The notes beneath the pieces are model-generated. The model did no database searches and was not told the DNA's origin. It worked only from the letters and a program-made list of their open reading frames with translations. The translations under genes and the position numbers were made by a program. From Lacibacter cauensis (lineage in GTDB: Bacteria > Bacteroidota > Bacteroidia > Chitinophagales > Chitinophagaceae): a stretch of DNA of 64,000 nucleotides. Positions 50,211 to 59,877 of the stretch are shown in pieces. The stretch covers positions 693,953 through 757,952 of the forward strand of contig NZ_VLLE01000002.1 in assembly GCF_007830055.1 (NCBI RefSeq). Reading direction: 5' to 3'. Within the stretch, counting starts at the first letter, position 1, and each line of letters opens with the position of its first letter.

Positions 50211-52382
50211 TCACTCAATAACAAACCAGGTATAGCTGTTTGCTGGTATTGTTACCTTTATTTCTACATTATACCCTCTGTCTAAATTATAGGTTTTAAA
50301 AGCCCCTTCTTTCTCCCTGATTTTTGCGGTGCTGCTTAAGCCTGTATAGTAAAGCGGTACTTTTATTGTTCGTACCACCGGTGTTACAGCTGGGTTGTAC
50401 AGCATCATCAATCCTTTTTGTTTTAATTGTGGATTAACGTGTAGTATTCCATCCCAATCTCTTCCGTCGGCACGTCGCAAATGAATAATATCGCTGTTGA
50501 GTATTTCCCTGTATTTTTTATACCAATTAATAACGGCAATCACAGTGTGCTTTGTTTTTTCTGTATCATACAATCTCGGGCCTCTGTAACAAGCCTGCAC
50601 GCCTGCTCCATAGTATTGCATCATCAATTGTTCATAGTCATCTAAATGATCGTTCAGCGGTTCAAGAACTGCCTCTGCATCTCCTCCCTGGTATTTCGTT
50701 AATGGTACAAATCCCCAGCCCATCGAGGGCGTTTTTTCCCATGTTCCATCATAAATATTCTGCCGGTTTAAAATTTTCTGTTGTGCTCTCGATAACGAAA
50801 AATTCACCTCTCTGTAACCTATTGCGATCTTATGTGTACCATCAAGGAAGTACCAGTCAGGAGCATTAATGTATACGCCTCTTTCATTTAACCAGCGGTA
50901 TAATTCTTTTTGAATTTCCATCTGCTTCCATTGAGAATCGTCGAGCCCCTTATGCCCGGGATGTACAGTTGATGCGCATACATCGCCGGGATATGGACCA
51001 TCATTTTCCCAAATGTCAAAACCTGTTTGCGTAAAGAAGTATTTTATTTTCTCACGATAAGCAAGTCCCCATGTACTGCCAAAGCAAGGAGCATTTCCAA
51101 AAAATGCTCCGCCGGGTTTTCCGGTTTTCGGATCAATCACATCATCTTCGTCGCTTATCCTTCGTGAACTGAATAAGGAATACCCTCCTATTTGTACATT
51201 CTTTTCGTGTGCATATTGTGCCAGTGTTTTCCATTTGTAAATATTTGCGGCAGAAGAATCTTCCATGTTCAGGTGGCTTCCAAAACTTAGTATCAACGCT
51301 TCATATCCGGTTGCAGCGCATTGATCAATGGCAGTTTTCACTTCCTCATCATTACGGCTTACTAAATGCATAAAAATGGGGTTAGCTGTTGTCCACGGTG
51401 CAATAACTCTGTACATTTTTCTGATTGCAAGTCCACGTCGCTCACGGTCGTAACTATCCATGAGCAATTCATACGATCGTACAGACGTGAACAGCTCATT
51501 TTGTTTTAATTCAATGCCCGGTGCTTTCTCGGGATATACTTCAAGGATACAAGGCGTTTCATAATTATAGTTTACCTGTGATGTATAGGTTCTATCGGTT
51601 TTCCAATGTAATGTCTGGTCACTGATGTCGTAACGCATTGCATTATTAAATGCATAATTGGTTTCAATATAAATTCCCTGTGGCTTTTTCATTACTTCAG
51701 GTTTGCCGACAACAGCACTTTCTTCTTCTACCACACTCAATAATTCATTCACCACTCTGTTTAACTTAAAAACGGTACTGCCTGTATTTTGTACAGTTAC
51801 CCATTTTGTAATGAGTGGTAACCCGTCATATATTTCGTAATGCACATACACGTTCAAATCTTTTAATGCAGGTAGTACCGATTGGTATTGAAAAGAGATC
51901 ATCTTGCCCCTTGGTTGCTGCTTATTGGTTGCCCACTGTGCAAGATTTCCTGTTGTCATTTTTTCTCTCCAGCGAACAAATGCTGAGATAGGTTGAATTT
52001 GAAAACCCTTGTATTGAAAATCTGAATCTTTTGTTGTAAATCCGTTCAGCCATTCGGATAACAGGTATGCTTTCTCTTTTTGCCCGTACACACCGCCTAC
52101 ATTGTATTCAATATCATTAATTACCAGCTTGGCTTCCGGACTAACGGCACGCAGTAGTTGCTGACCGGTAATAAGATTGCGGTAATCAATGCAAACCAGG
52201 TTTGCCGATACAGTGAATACTCTTTTGACTAAACCATTTTGTAATGCGATTTCTTTCCCGTTCTTACTGATTGCTATATCGGCCTTCTGTACAATTGGTT
52301 TTACTAACCAATCGGCAGTTTGTGCTTGTAAAAGCAACACAACATTTAGCAAAATAAGTACAGGTAATAATCTCTTTTTCAT
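50211..52382 (-). CDS. Alpha-galactosidase-like glycoside hydrolase (clan GH-D)
   Basis: 723 residues. A signal peptide (MKKRLLPVLILLNVVLLLQAQ) is followed by an N-terminal beta-sandwich (to about residue 330) and a (beta/alpha)8 barrel. Barrel landmarks include YEALILSFGSHLNMED and FDIWENDGPYPGD, which recall the catalytic-Asp strand of GH36/GH27-type alpha-galactosidases, and a C-terminal beta domain follows. The exact family and substrate are unclear. It is secreted, so it probably acts on dietary or detrital oligosaccharides in the periplasm. It is not beside SusC/SusD genes. A -7 box is 150 nt upstream. Confidence 0.6.
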   Translation of the reverse strand: MKKRLLPVLILLNVVLLLQAQTADWLVKPIVQKADIAISKNGKEIALQNGLVKRVFTVSANLVCIDYRNLITGQQLLRAVSPEAKLVINDIEYNVGGVYGQKEKAYLLSEWLNGFTTKDSDFQYKGFQIQPISAFVRWREKMTTGNLAQWATNKQQPRGKMISFQYQSVLPALKDLNVYVHYEIYDGLPLITKWVTVQNTGSTVFKLNRVVNELLSVVEEESAVVGKPEVMKKPQGIYIETNYAFNNAMRYDISDQTLHWKTDRTYTSQVNYNYETPCILEVYPEKAPGIELKQNELFTSVRSYELLMDSYDRERRGLAIRKMYRVIAPWTTANPIFMHLVSRNDEEVKTAIDQCAATGYEALILSFGSHLNMEDSSAANIYKWKTLAQYAHEKNVQIGGYSLFSSRRISDEDDVIDPKTGKPGGAFFGNAPCFGSTWGLAYREKIKYFFTQTGFDIWENDGPYPGDVCASTVHPGHKGLDDSQWKQMEIQKELYRWLNERGVYINAPDWYFLDGTHKIAIGYREVNFSLSRAQQKILNRQNIYDGTWEKTPSMGWGFVPLTKYQGGDAEAVLEPLNDHLDDYEQLMMQYYGAGVQACYRGPRLYDTEKTKHTVIAVINWYKKYREILNSDIIHLRRADGRDWDGILHVNPQLKQKGLMMLYNPAVTPVVRTIKVPLYYTGLSSTAKIREKEGAFKTYNLDRGYNVEIKVTIPANSYTWFVIE

Positions 52383-52719
52383 TGATGATTTTTTTATACG
52401 TTACCGGCTATCTTAAAACTGCATATTGGTATCAGTCTGTCTATAAAACTAAAAGCTTGAAGCTTTTGTTGACGTACATACCTTGAATAAACCTAGTAAA
52501 CTTTGAAGCATGTAGCCAGACCAATCGTTTGCACAAATTTAAGGGATCAGTTGCAGGCATTCGCCATAGTCATTTTGACGAGGATCGTAGTTTTCATTCT
52601 AAGTTTCAAGGAATGCCGTCATTTTCATGGAATGAATTTCATCCTGTTTGGTTTTTGGAAATAAAAAAGCAGCTCATTCGAACTGCTTTTCGTATTACTC
52701 ATATGATGTTCTTTTGTCA
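52383..52719. other. 337-bp non-coding gap
   Basis: Contains the perfect palindrome AAAAGCTTGAAGCTTTT (52451-52467), a minus-strand TAAATTTG (52541-52534) that matches the -7 consensus for the alpha-galactosidase-like gene, and a weak terminator at the far end (52665-52690). No credible gene is present. Confidence 0.5.
52665..52690 (-). terminator. Terminator of the 53442 hydrolase gene
   Basis: AAAAGCAG pairs with CTGCTTTT across a 10-nt loop; minus-strand sequence continues TTTTTTATTTCC. Confidence 0.5.
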
Positions 52720-53442
52720 CTACAGCGCTGCTATTTCTTCAAAAATTGCACAAAGCTCCTGCGGTTTGCTGAAGAATGGTGAGTGACTTGTTTGCATCCG
52801 GTACACTTTTTCGCAAACAGTTTCGGTATACATTTTCTGCTGAATGAAAGGCGTTACAGCACGGTCTTCGGTACATTCAATATAAAACCTGCGTAGCGAT
52901 CCAAAGTTTGCATCTGTTAATTGTAAATGCGTAACTGCCGATTCGATCGGTTCGTGACTTAACAGTAGTTTTGCCAACTCAGTAATCGAATCATCGCAAT
53001 CATGATACAAGCCTTCTTTATAAATTTCCGGTTGTAACGTATGGGCATTTAACTCCGGATACCTTGTAACATACGGTTTCAAAACACCATTTACATCCAT
53101 TGCGGAATATTCAGCCTGTGTTTTACCGTTTGGGATTAAATATGCTGCCAGGTAAATCAGCTTTTCTATTTTCTGCGGACGGTGCTCTGCAACCTGCGAA
53201 ATGATAATTCCGTTTTTGCTATGTCCAACGAGAATTACTTTTCCTTCGATGCTATCGATTAATTCAATAACTGTTTGGACAGTGGAATGCAGCTTTACCT
53301 CACTGATGGGTGTTTTATCTCTGCCCATACCGGGCAAATCAATTGCATACACTTTGTTTCCAGACTTTTCTAGAATGGGAATTACTTTGTGCCAGTTCCA
53401 TGAACTATGCCAGGAGCCATGTATCAGAATAAATGTGTTCAT
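52720..53442 (-). CDS. Alpha/beta hydrolase (EstC/PNAE type)
   Basis: About 240 residues from the ATG at 53442. The start MNTFILIHGSWHSSWNW contains the oxyanion-hole HG; the nucleophile elbow is VILVGHSKNGIIIS (Ser about 77); the acid lies in YIECTEDRAV and the catalytic His in QTSHSPFFSKP near the C-terminus. It matches the family of small esterases and plant-type methyl esterases. The substrate is unknown. The longer frame to 53577 overlaps the upstream Ada-like gene. The two genes run in the same direction, 68 bp apart. Confidence 0.82.
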   Translation of the reverse strand: MNTFILIHGSWHSSWNWHKVIPILEKSGNKVYAIDLPGMGRDKTPISEVKLHSTVQTVIELIDSIEGKVILVGHSKNGIIISQVAEHRPQKIEKLIYLAAYLIPNGKTQAEYSAMDVNGVLKPYVTRYPELNAHTLQPEIYKEGLYHDCDDSITELAKLLLSHEPIESAVTHLQLTDANFGSLRRFYIECTEDRAVTPFIQQKMYTETVCEKVYRMQTSHSPFFSKPQELCAIFEEIAAL

Positions 53443-53510
53443 TCGTTTGTTTTTTATTCTGTACAAAATTCCTCGATCGTGATAAGTGAGAAAACCCGAA
53501 TCTTGCTGAG

Positions 53511-54356
53511 TTATTGTTCCAAATGTGTTTTCACTCCCTCCCAACCAATAATGGCCGTTTTTCTCGTAGTTCCCCACATGTAGCCTCCTGTTGATCCTGA
53601 GGATTGAATAACACGATGGCAGGGAATCAGGAATGCAACCGGGTTGCTGCCAATCGCTGTACCCACTGCTCTTGAAGCATTGGGTTTTTCAATTTGTTCA
53701 GCAATTGTTCCATAGGTTGTAAGCTTACCCATTGGAATTTTTAAAAGTGTTTGCCAAACCTTTAATTGGAAATCGGTTCCTTTGAGATGCAATTTTATTT
53801 GATTGAGCTTTGTCCAATCCTGTGAGAAAATGTGTAATGCATTTTGCTGAATGAAATCAACCATTTGCCTGAACCTTGCGTTGGGAAAATGGTTCCTCAA
53901 TGCATCAAATGCAAGCAGCTCATCATCTGCAAAGGCCATATGACAAATGCCTTTTTGTGTTGATGCTACCAGGATATGACCGAAAGGACTTTCAGCAAAG
54001 CTGTAGTTAATATCAAGATTTTTACCCCCATGTTTAAATTCAGCCGGCGTCATTCCTTCTATGTTTATAAAAAGATCATGCAACCTTCCAGTGCCTGAAA
54101 GACCTGTTTCGTAGGCAGCATCAAATAATGTGGCTTGCTTTTCTTTTAAAAGTGATTTTGCATATTCCAATGTGGTGTACTGCAAAAACTTTTTCGGACT
54201 GGTGCCTGCCCATTCACTAAACAGCCGTTGAAAATGAAACGGGCTTAAATGCACTTTTTTAGCAACTTCATCAAGATTGGGTTGCGCTTTAAAGTTTGTC
54301 TGAATGTATGCAATTGCTTCTGCAATCCGGTCATATGTGATTTGCTGCTGCTTCAT
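53511..54356 (-). CDS. Ada-like fusion: AraC helix-turn-helix plus O6-methylguanine-DNA methyltransferase
   Basis: 281 residues. An N-terminal AraC domain (about 10-105) has VHLSPFHFQRLFSEWAGTSPKKF and GLSGTGRLHDLFINIEGMTPAEF; the C-terminal Ogt domain (about 120-275) has GTDFQLKVWQTLLKIPMGKLTTYG, NASRAVGTAIGSNPVAFLIPCHRVI (active Cys about 246) and the GGYMWG C-terminal turn. The zinc-binding N-terminal Ada domain of E. coli is absent. It probably repairs O6-methylguanine by accepting the methyl group on Cys246 and regulates the response. It could be named ada or ogt. Confidence 0.88.
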   Translation of the reverse strand: MKQQQITYDRIAEAIAYIQTNFKAQPNLDEVAKKVHLSPFHFQRLFSEWAGTSPKKFLQYTTLEYAKSLLKEKQATLFDAAYETGLSGTGRLHDLFINIEGMTPAEFKHGGKNLDINYSFAESPFGHILVASTQKGICHMAFADDELLAFDALRNHFPNARFRQMVDFIQQNALHIFSQDWTKLNQIKLHLKGTDFQLKVWQTLLKIPMGKLTTYGTIAEQIEKPNASRAVGTAIGSNPVAFLIPCHRVIQSSGSTGGYMWGTTRKTAIIGWEGVKTHLEQ

Positions 54357-54490
54357 ACCCTGAAAATTAGCTGCTGTAAATGTCGAGAGAAGTTTTGCAT
54401 TGACAAACCCGAAACTTGCTGATTCTTTGTAAAAATTCCAATCGCACCAATTGTATATCGTTATTAGCTATTAAAGATTCGACTGCTTTT

Positions 54491-55552
54491 TCAGATGGAT
54501 TCGTTTACTTCGACGGTAACAGCACTATCTAACGGATAACTCTGGCAAAGCAGAATATAGCCTTTGCTTACCTGTTCTGCTTGCAATGCATAATTCTGCC
54601 GCATGTACACATTGCCCTGTAATAATTTGCCGATGCAAATTCCACACGTTCCGTTTTTACAGGAGTATTGTACCGGCACATGATCTTCCAGTGCAACCTC
54701 CAGAATTGTTTTACCCGGTTCTATTTGCAGTAAATTGGTTTGCTCGTAATGATGCAGTAATACTTCCTGCATCATTGTTGGTAGCTCTGCCTTTTCTTCG
54801 TTTATAGGATGGAATGTTTCAGTAAAAATTTGTGCCTGTTCGATTCCTGCCGATTGTAACGACTCAACAGCCAACTGCATTAATCCGTTCGGACCGCAAA
54901 TAAAGTATTGTGCATCACGGTAGGCTTCACCTGCGAACTGTTTAATTATTTTTTTCAAACGAATTCTGCTCAGTCTACCTTGTAAACTATTTTCCCCAAA
55001 AGAATCATTTGCAGAAATTTCTCTTGTAAATACGTTTATAAGATGGAAACGTTGTGGATACGCTTGACGAATATGCATCAGGGCTTTCCCGAAAATGACA
55101 TCTGCTGCTGTTTTGTTTGAATTAATGAGCAGGATATTCACTTTTGTTGATAGCAGTAGATATTTCAACATAGAGTAAAGTGGCGTAACCCCACTTCCTC
55201 CTCCGATCAGCACAACCCACTCTCCGCTTTCAGCTTCAGTTGTTACATGAAACAATCCATGCGGACCATCTATTTCCCATTCCATAATTTCTTCCGCATG
55301 GCTGAGAATATAATTACTCATAATTCCACCCGCTACAGCCTTCACCGTTATGGCAGGATGTTCATCATGTTCCGGGGCGCTGCTTAACGAATATGAGCGG
55401 CTGATTCTTTCGCCATTTATAGAAAGCGTAAGATTAATAAACTGTCCGGCTTTAAAAGAAAACGAATCGCCCTGCGTATCAAAGATGATGGTAACTGCCT
55501 GTACTGTTTCCCTGATGATACAGACCGTTTTCCAGAAATACTGTTGTTTCAC
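54491..55552 (-). CDS. PaaE-like ferredoxin-type reductase (FAD/NADPH and plant-type 2Fe-2S)
   Basis: 353 residues. FAD domain with RSYSLSSAPEH near residue 52, NAD(P) domain with LIGGGSGVTPLYSMLKY near 115 and FICGPNGLM near 218, and a C-terminal plant-type ferredoxin domain with CKNGTCGIC then LLCQSYP (Cys-x5-Cys-x2-Cys, with the fourth Cys about 30 residues later). This order matches PaaE and the reductases of ring-cleaving or hybrid-cluster systems. No oxygenase subunits are adjacent, so its electron acceptor is unknown. The start is a GTG. A -7 box lies 10 nt upstream of it. Confidence 0.85.
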   Translation of the reverse strand: MKQQYFWKTVCIIRETVQAVTIIFDTQGDSFSFKAGQFINLTLSINGERISRSYSLSSAPEHDEHPAITVKAVAGGIMSNYILSHAEEIMEWEIDGPHGLFHVTTEAESGEWVVLIGGGSGVTPLYSMLKYLLLSTKVNILLINSNKTAADVIFGKALMHIRQAYPQRFHLINVFTREISANDSFGENSLQGRLSRIRLKKIIKQFAGEAYRDAQYFICGPNGLMQLAVESLQSAGIEQAQIFTETFHPINEEKAELPTMMQEVLLHHYEQTNLLQIEPGKTILEVALEDHVPVQYSCKNGTCGICIGKLLQGNVYMRQNYALQAEQVSKGYILLCQSYPLDSAVTVEVNESI

Positions 55553-55562
55553 TTTTTTTAAA

Positions 55563-55570
55563 CAAATCTA
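55563..55570 (-). promoter_or_regulatory. -7 box of the PaaE-like reductase gene
   Basis: TAGATTTG matches TAnnTTTG on the minus strand, 10 nt before the GTG start. Confidence 0.4.
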
Positions 55571-55640
55571 ATCGTTCATGAAATTGATGATGTTACACTT
55601 TTACCACCGGTTTGTATATAATTTACCTTTGACAGCTTAA

Positions 55641-56099
55641 TCATGCTTTGTCACCCATCCTGAGCCACTCATCATAAGGCAATACGCCGGCCTCGGGTCT
55701 TGCTTCACCTTCCAGTATACTGATAAACTCAAGCACGTTACCATCAGGGTCATCAAAATAAATGGCAACAGCAGGCATCCAGCAAAACACCATGGGCCGT
55801 TCCGTGCCATCATTTAAAAAATTATAACAACGAATATTGTTTGCGTGAAGGAATGATACTGATTCATGCAGTATCCAGTTCTTGTCACATGCAAATGCAA
55901 AATGCCTGGGACTAAATTCTGCTTCGGGCTTTTCCCAAAGCCCAAGCATAAATTTTTGCGGAGCACCTATCCAAAAGAAAGCGATCTTCCGCTCCTTTTC
56001 ATAATGGCATAACTGCAAACCGGGTAATTGCTGATAAAATACAATTGACCTTGCCAGATCTTTTACATAAACATGTGTTTCATATAAACCCTTTATCAT
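55641..56099 (-). CDS. VOC-family protein
   Basis: 152 residues. The glyoxalase/VOC beta-alpha-beta-beta-beta pattern is clear: YETHVYVKDLARSIVFYQQLPG at the N-terminus, and AVAIYFDDPDGNVLEFISIL near residue 115, with His, His and Glu positions for a divalent metal. These small proteins are dioxygenases, isomerases or antibiotic-binding proteins; the role cannot be narrowed. The gene follows DoxX by 10 nt on the same strand and is probably cotranscribed with it. Confidence 0.82.
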   Translation of the reverse strand: MIKGLYETHVYVKDLARSIVFYQQLPGLQLCHYEKERKIAFFWIGAPQKFMLGLWEKPEAEFSPRHFAFACDKNWILHESVSFLHANNIRCYNFLNDGTERPMVFCWMPAVAIYFDDPDGNVLEFISILEGEARPEAGVLPYDEWLRMGDKA

Positions 56100-56109
56100 A
56101 AGCTGTTCT

Positions 56110-56577
56110 TTATTTTGGTTGTTTCAACCATGATTTTGATGCAACATAGTCAAAAGAAAATTTTCCGGCACCATTGATTACTAAAAGCAATGCTAACCCA
56201 ATCACCAGTAAATGATATTCAAATCCTTCGCCTTTCTGGTTGCCATTCCAGTTCATAAAGAAACCATAATCAGCATGTGCCGTTTCAATCATCCCGATAA
56301 ACATAATGATGTACGAAATTGCCAGCAATCTTGCTCCCGTACCTGTAAGTAATAATACAGCTCCTACAGATTGCAGCATAATAACAGCGAAAGCTACAAT
56401 CCAGGGAAGACCAGCAACGCCTTTAAAATATTGCATACTTCCGTTAAAACCATAACCACCAAACCAGCCTAACAATAACTGTAAACCGTGTGGTAAAATA
56501 ACACCGCCTAATGTAAGGCGCATCAGCAGACCGCTCACATGATCATTTGTGTTTGTAATTGTTTGTAAAAATTTCAT
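56110..56577 (-). CDS. DoxX-family membrane protein
   Basis: 155 residues with four membrane spans: LLMRLTLGGVILPHGLQLLLGWFGG, AGLPWIVAFAVIMLQSVGAVLLLTG, LLAISYIIMFIGMIETAHADYGFFM and YHLLVIGLALLLVINGAGKFSFD, the usual DoxX layout. DoxX proteins are often tied to redox or stress roles and lie near thiosulphate oxidation or ferredoxin-type genes. It is followed by VOC in the same direction. A Crp/Fnr regulator gene lies beyond the divergent gene. Confidence 0.82.
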   Translation of the reverse strand: MKFLQTITNTNDHVSGLLMRLTLGGVILPHGLQLLLGWFGGYGFNGSMQYFKGVAGLPWIVAFAVIMLQSVGAVLLLTGTGARLLAISYIIMFIGMIETAHADYGFFMNWNGNQKGEGFEYHLLVIGLALLLVINGAGKFSFDYVASKSWLKQPK

Positions 56578-56832
56578 ACCTGTATTTTTTAGATCACAAA
56601 TTTGGCACGTCCCATTACCGATAAAAATTAACTGGATTAAGTTTTTGCAAACGAACTGCCTTTCTTTTAAGAAGAAATCTGATTTCTTAAACCAGTTTAT
56701 TTTTCAGGTTTGCAACAGCGATCATTTTTGTACTGTAAAGTTTTGACGCTGTCGGGAATAACCTATCAGGCATTTTTCTTTCATGCAAAAAGTTGTACAC
56801 GCAGGATAATTAAAAAAGCTTTACAGACTTTT

Positions 56833-57471
56833 ATGAAACGATTTTTACTTTCTCTTTCAGTAATGTTTGCAGCAGCTATAGCTAAAACGCAGCCTTTGAT
56901 TCTGGAAGGTTTGGCTGGCGATCACTATTTATTCTATCAACATTTGATTGCTAAAAATTTTTCGGCTGAATCGGCTTTTGGTGTTATGCATATTGCGAAT
57001 GTCAGCAGTTTTTACACATCCAATAAAAACAAAGAAGCGAAAGCTCCCGAGGTAATGAACCAGGCATACCTGACTGCAAAGCTCAACAAATCCTTAACGC
57101 TACTCACAGGCATTTTTTACAGTAATGCTACCGGTATTAGGGTTGCTGCCGGTTTGCAATATGCTGTTCCGTTTAAAAATGGTTTATGGGTAACGGTGCC
57201 GAGAGTAGATATTATGAACGGGGGATCTGCAGAATTGATGAGCGTGCTGGAACTGCAGCCGGCAATAAAAGAACACACAAAGCTATATTTCCGCATACAG
57301 GCGATGAGCAATGTTGGACCTTATCATCATAACCGCAGCTACCAGCGTGTGCGGTTAGGCATCACAATTAAAGGAACACAGGTTGGCGTAGGAATGAACC
57401 TTGATGAATATGGCAGGCAAACAAAAGTACATGTGAACACGGGTATCTTCTTGCGTAGGGATATCAGTTAA
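56833..57471 (+). CDS. Secreted protein of unknown function, beta-barrel-like
   Basis: About 212 residues from the ATG at 56833. The signal peptide (RFLLSLSVMFAAAIAKTQP) is followed by strands typical of small outer-membrane proteins (NVSSFYTSNKNK, GLQYAVPFKNGLWVTVP, RVRLGITIKGTQVGVGMNLDEYG) and it ends NTGIFLRRDIS, without a terminal Phe. It is divergent from DoxX across a 255-bp gap with an inverted repeat, and its 3' end overlaps the convergent Crp gene by 8 bp. A small outer-membrane protein is likely; the function is not known. Confidence 0.65.
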   Translation: MKRFLLSLSVMFAAAIAKTQPLILEGLAGDHYLFYQHLIAKNFSAESAFGVMHIANVSSFYTSNKNKEAKAPEVMNQAYLTAKLNKSLTLLTGIFYSNATGIRVAAGLQYAVPFKNGLWVTVPRVDIMNGGSAELMSVLELQPAIKEHTKLYFRIQAMSNVGPYHHNRSYQRVRLGITIKGTQVGVGMNLDEYGRQTKVHVNTGIFLRRDIS

Positions 57472-58072
57472 TATTTTTTCGTTGCTCACGTTGTTTCAGA
57501 ACAATTCTTTTTTTGATGGTACTCAGAAACTCCGGTGAAATACCAATATAAGATGCAATGTGTTTGGCTGAAATCTGTTGATCCATGTTGGGATAAGCCG
57601 TTGCAAAAGCAAGGTAACGTTGCTCGGCATCCATGCTTAATGTTTGCAGAGTTCGTTTATGAAATGCTGCATAGGCCCGTTGAATCAGCAAACGAAAAAA
57701 GCGCTCCATCTTGGGCACTGTATCATACAGCGTTTGCAGATCATCATACGAAAAAGAGAGTGTGTTTGTTTTCTCCAGCGCTTCGGTGTACATGGTTGCG
57801 GGTGTTTGTGTAATAAAGCTGGGAAAATCGCCCACCCACCATCGGCTGATGCCCAGTTGCACCACATGTTCATATCCCTCTGCATCAATAAAATAAACCC
57901 TGGCACTTCCTTCAGCAATAAAATTGGTATACCGGTTTACTTCTCCTTCTGTATTAATAAAATCTCCCCGTTTAAACGGACGTTTAATGACATACTGCAG
58001 TATTTCCCGCTCCTCCTCTGCAGTTAGATGAACGTATTGCTTGATGTTTGAAAGCAGCAGATCTGTATTCAT
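57464..58072 (-). CDS. Crp/Fnr-family transcription regulator
   Basis: 202 residues. A cyclic-nucleotide-binding-like N-terminal domain (about 20-130, with RGDFINTEGEVNRYTNFIAEGSARVYF) and a helix-turn-helix C-terminal domain (about 150-195, KHIASYIGISPEFLSTIKKRI). No Cys-rich N-terminus for an Fe-S cluster is present, so it is not an oxygen-sensing Fnr. It is a single-domain effector whose ligand is unknown. Its 3' end overlaps that of the 56833 gene by 8 bp. Confidence 0.85.
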   Translation of the reverse strand: MNTDLLLSNIKQYVHLTAEEEREILQYVIKRPFKRGDFINTEGEVNRYTNFIAEGSARVYFIDAEGYEHVVQLGISRWWVGDFPSFITQTPATMYTEALEKTNTLSFSYDDLQTLYDTVPKMERFFRLLIQRAYAAFHKRTLQTLSMDAEQRYLAFATAYPNMDQQISAKHIASYIGISPEFLSTIKKRIVLKQREQRKNIN

Positions 58073-58281
58073 GACTTAAATATAGTAATGCACAATGACT
58101 TTTCTACTATCCTCCAAATGAGTAATATCTTTTAAGCCGCCAAATGATTGTATTATTCGTGGCAAAGTGAAAATAATCAAAACATGATCCAATGATTTTG
58201 CTTCACCTGATAATTCTCATATTCTTTTGTTTTGCCAGTTTCCGATACATTCTATGACGTGTAACATTTCAGCAAATAAAA

Positions 58282-58305
58282 AAAGGGATTGAAAACAATC
58301 CCTTT
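58282..58305 (-). terminator. Terminator of the 59837 lipoprotein gene
   Basis: AAAGGGATTG, an AAAA loop and CAATCCCTTT; on the minus strand it continues TTTTATTTG. Confidence 0.7.
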
Positions 58306-58340
58306 GCATGCCGATGAAACATCAGCGATCAATCCAAAAC

Positions 58341-59837
58341 TTACTGATAACGGAAAACTTTTTTTATTCTGAACAGATGTTGCTGTGATGAATATCCTTT
58401 ATAACTGATATATGCTTCTGCCGGATAACCATCTGCATCGTACACATATTCGTATTTGTAAGGTATATTTGAAGGAATTGCACCTGCATAGTTCTTCGAG
58501 GTAACCAGCAAATTGTTTTTTGAGATGTTACTGAAATACAAATCATCGTAACCTAACTGATGGTAAGGGTTAATAAATACATCATAGGCATAACTTCCAG
58601 CTTCGGCACCACCGGTTGACGATTGTGCCCGATCTTCTACCCTGTTACCGTTAACAATTTTCATCGTATACAGCATGCTGTTGTTATTACTAAAGAGATA
58701 ATCTACACGAATTTCTTTGTCGCCATTTGCAGTGCCATAGTTAACAGCTGCACCGGTTTGTTGATCGTAGCTTTTGTTGTAGATCGAACGAATTTCCCCA
58801 TTCGTTCTTGTCATTGCTGTATAGCCGGTAAGCGCCTGAACGGCATCGTAGCGATAAACAGTATCCCATGCATCCATTTGTGAATAATGAAACTGGTATA
58901 CAAATGTGAGCGGCAATCCTGATACCTGCAACGACTTTTGATAATAGCGTATCGTCTGCAGTTTGTTATGTTGATTATAAACATATTCTGAACGACTCTC
59001 CGCTGTAACGGCGTAAGCATTGTCAATAAAAACCGACTCTTCCATTAAACGTTTGGCAGGTCTGCTACTACTGAATGTAATCAGCATATTATCATTTAAC
59101 GCTGCACGGGTGTATTGTTTTTGTATGCTGGTATTCCATTTGTTTATACTAAAAGTATAGGAAGCATATTCCTGTGGTACCTGTACATTGGTGAGTCCTT
59201 GCCGCAGATTAATTTCACGTAACCAGCGCTCGCCATTTGCTTTTACTGCTTCCAGTTTAAGTGTACCCGGTAAGCTGTCGTATACAACTGCTCCAACTGT
59301 AACCTGCAGATGTGTTTTGAGTGTAAGAAAAGCTTCAAAACCAAAATCGGTGCCGGTATAGCCAAATAATATTGGTGATTCGGATTGAATAACCGGCAAT
59401 ACCGAAACCGTTAACGGGTTTGTTCCTTTCGCTGTAATGGATACTGGTAAAGGCAGTGTTGCATTTACAAGTACAGCTTTGGCCGATTGGGCCTGAGGTG
59501 TTGCAAACAATGCTGTGTCAGTCGATTTTACGACGATCAGTTTACTCAGCTTATAACTTTTCTTTTCCAGCTTAATCTTTTCGCTGATATATTGCTGGTT
59601 GCTTGTTGTAATTGCTACTTTCCGGTTGGTAATAATTGAGTCACCATTCTCGTTCGTAATGCTCAAAATGGCATACATGCCGCCCTGCGATGATGGAATA
59701 CCGGCGAAGTTCAGTTGCAGGTACGAAGTCGTGTCGATGGGCTCGGGGCTTGGCATAACGGTGTCAACCGTTTTACGGCATCCTGTCGCAAGCATAAGGT
59801 AAACGACAGTGATAAAAGAAATGTACTTTAAATACAT
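58341..59837 (-). CDS. Lipoprotein of unknown function
   Basis: About 498 residues from the ATG at 59837. The signal peptide ends in the lipobox LATGC. An immunoglobulin-like or carbohydrate-binding beta region runs to about 300, and the C-terminal part repeats YNQHNKLQTIRYYQKSL and YDADGYPAEAYISYKG stretches, suggesting weak YD/RHS-like beta turns. It is probably on the cell surface. The longer frame to 59963 overlaps the next gene and begins with no signal. No relative with a known role was identified. Confidence 0.68.
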   Translation of the reverse strand: MYLKYISFITVVYLMLATGCRKTVDTVMPSPEPIDTTSYLQLNFAGIPSSQGGMYAILSITNENGDSIITNRKVAITTSNQQYISEKIKLEKKSYKLSKLIVVKSTDTALFATPQAQSAKAVLVNATLPLPVSITAKGTNPLTVSVLPVIQSESPILFGYTGTDFGFEAFLTLKTHLQVTVGAVVYDSLPGTLKLEAVKANGERWLREINLRQGLTNVQVPQEYASYTFSINKWNTSIQKQYTRAALNDNMLITFSSSRPAKRLMEESVFIDNAYAVTAESRSEYVYNQHNKLQTIRYYQKSLQVSGLPLTFVYQFHYSQMDAWDTVYRYDAVQALTGYTAMTRTNGEIRSIYNKSYDQQTGAAVNYGTANGDKEIRVDYLFSNNNSMLYTMKIVNGNRVEDRAQSSTGGAEAGSYAYDVFINPYHQLGYDDLYFSNISKNNLLVTSKNYAGAIPSNIPYKYEYVYDADGYPAEAYISYKGYSSQQHLFRIKKVFRYQ

Positions 59838-59877
59838 GTGATAAGGTTTAATGATGAATGTGTATTGGTTAAATTGG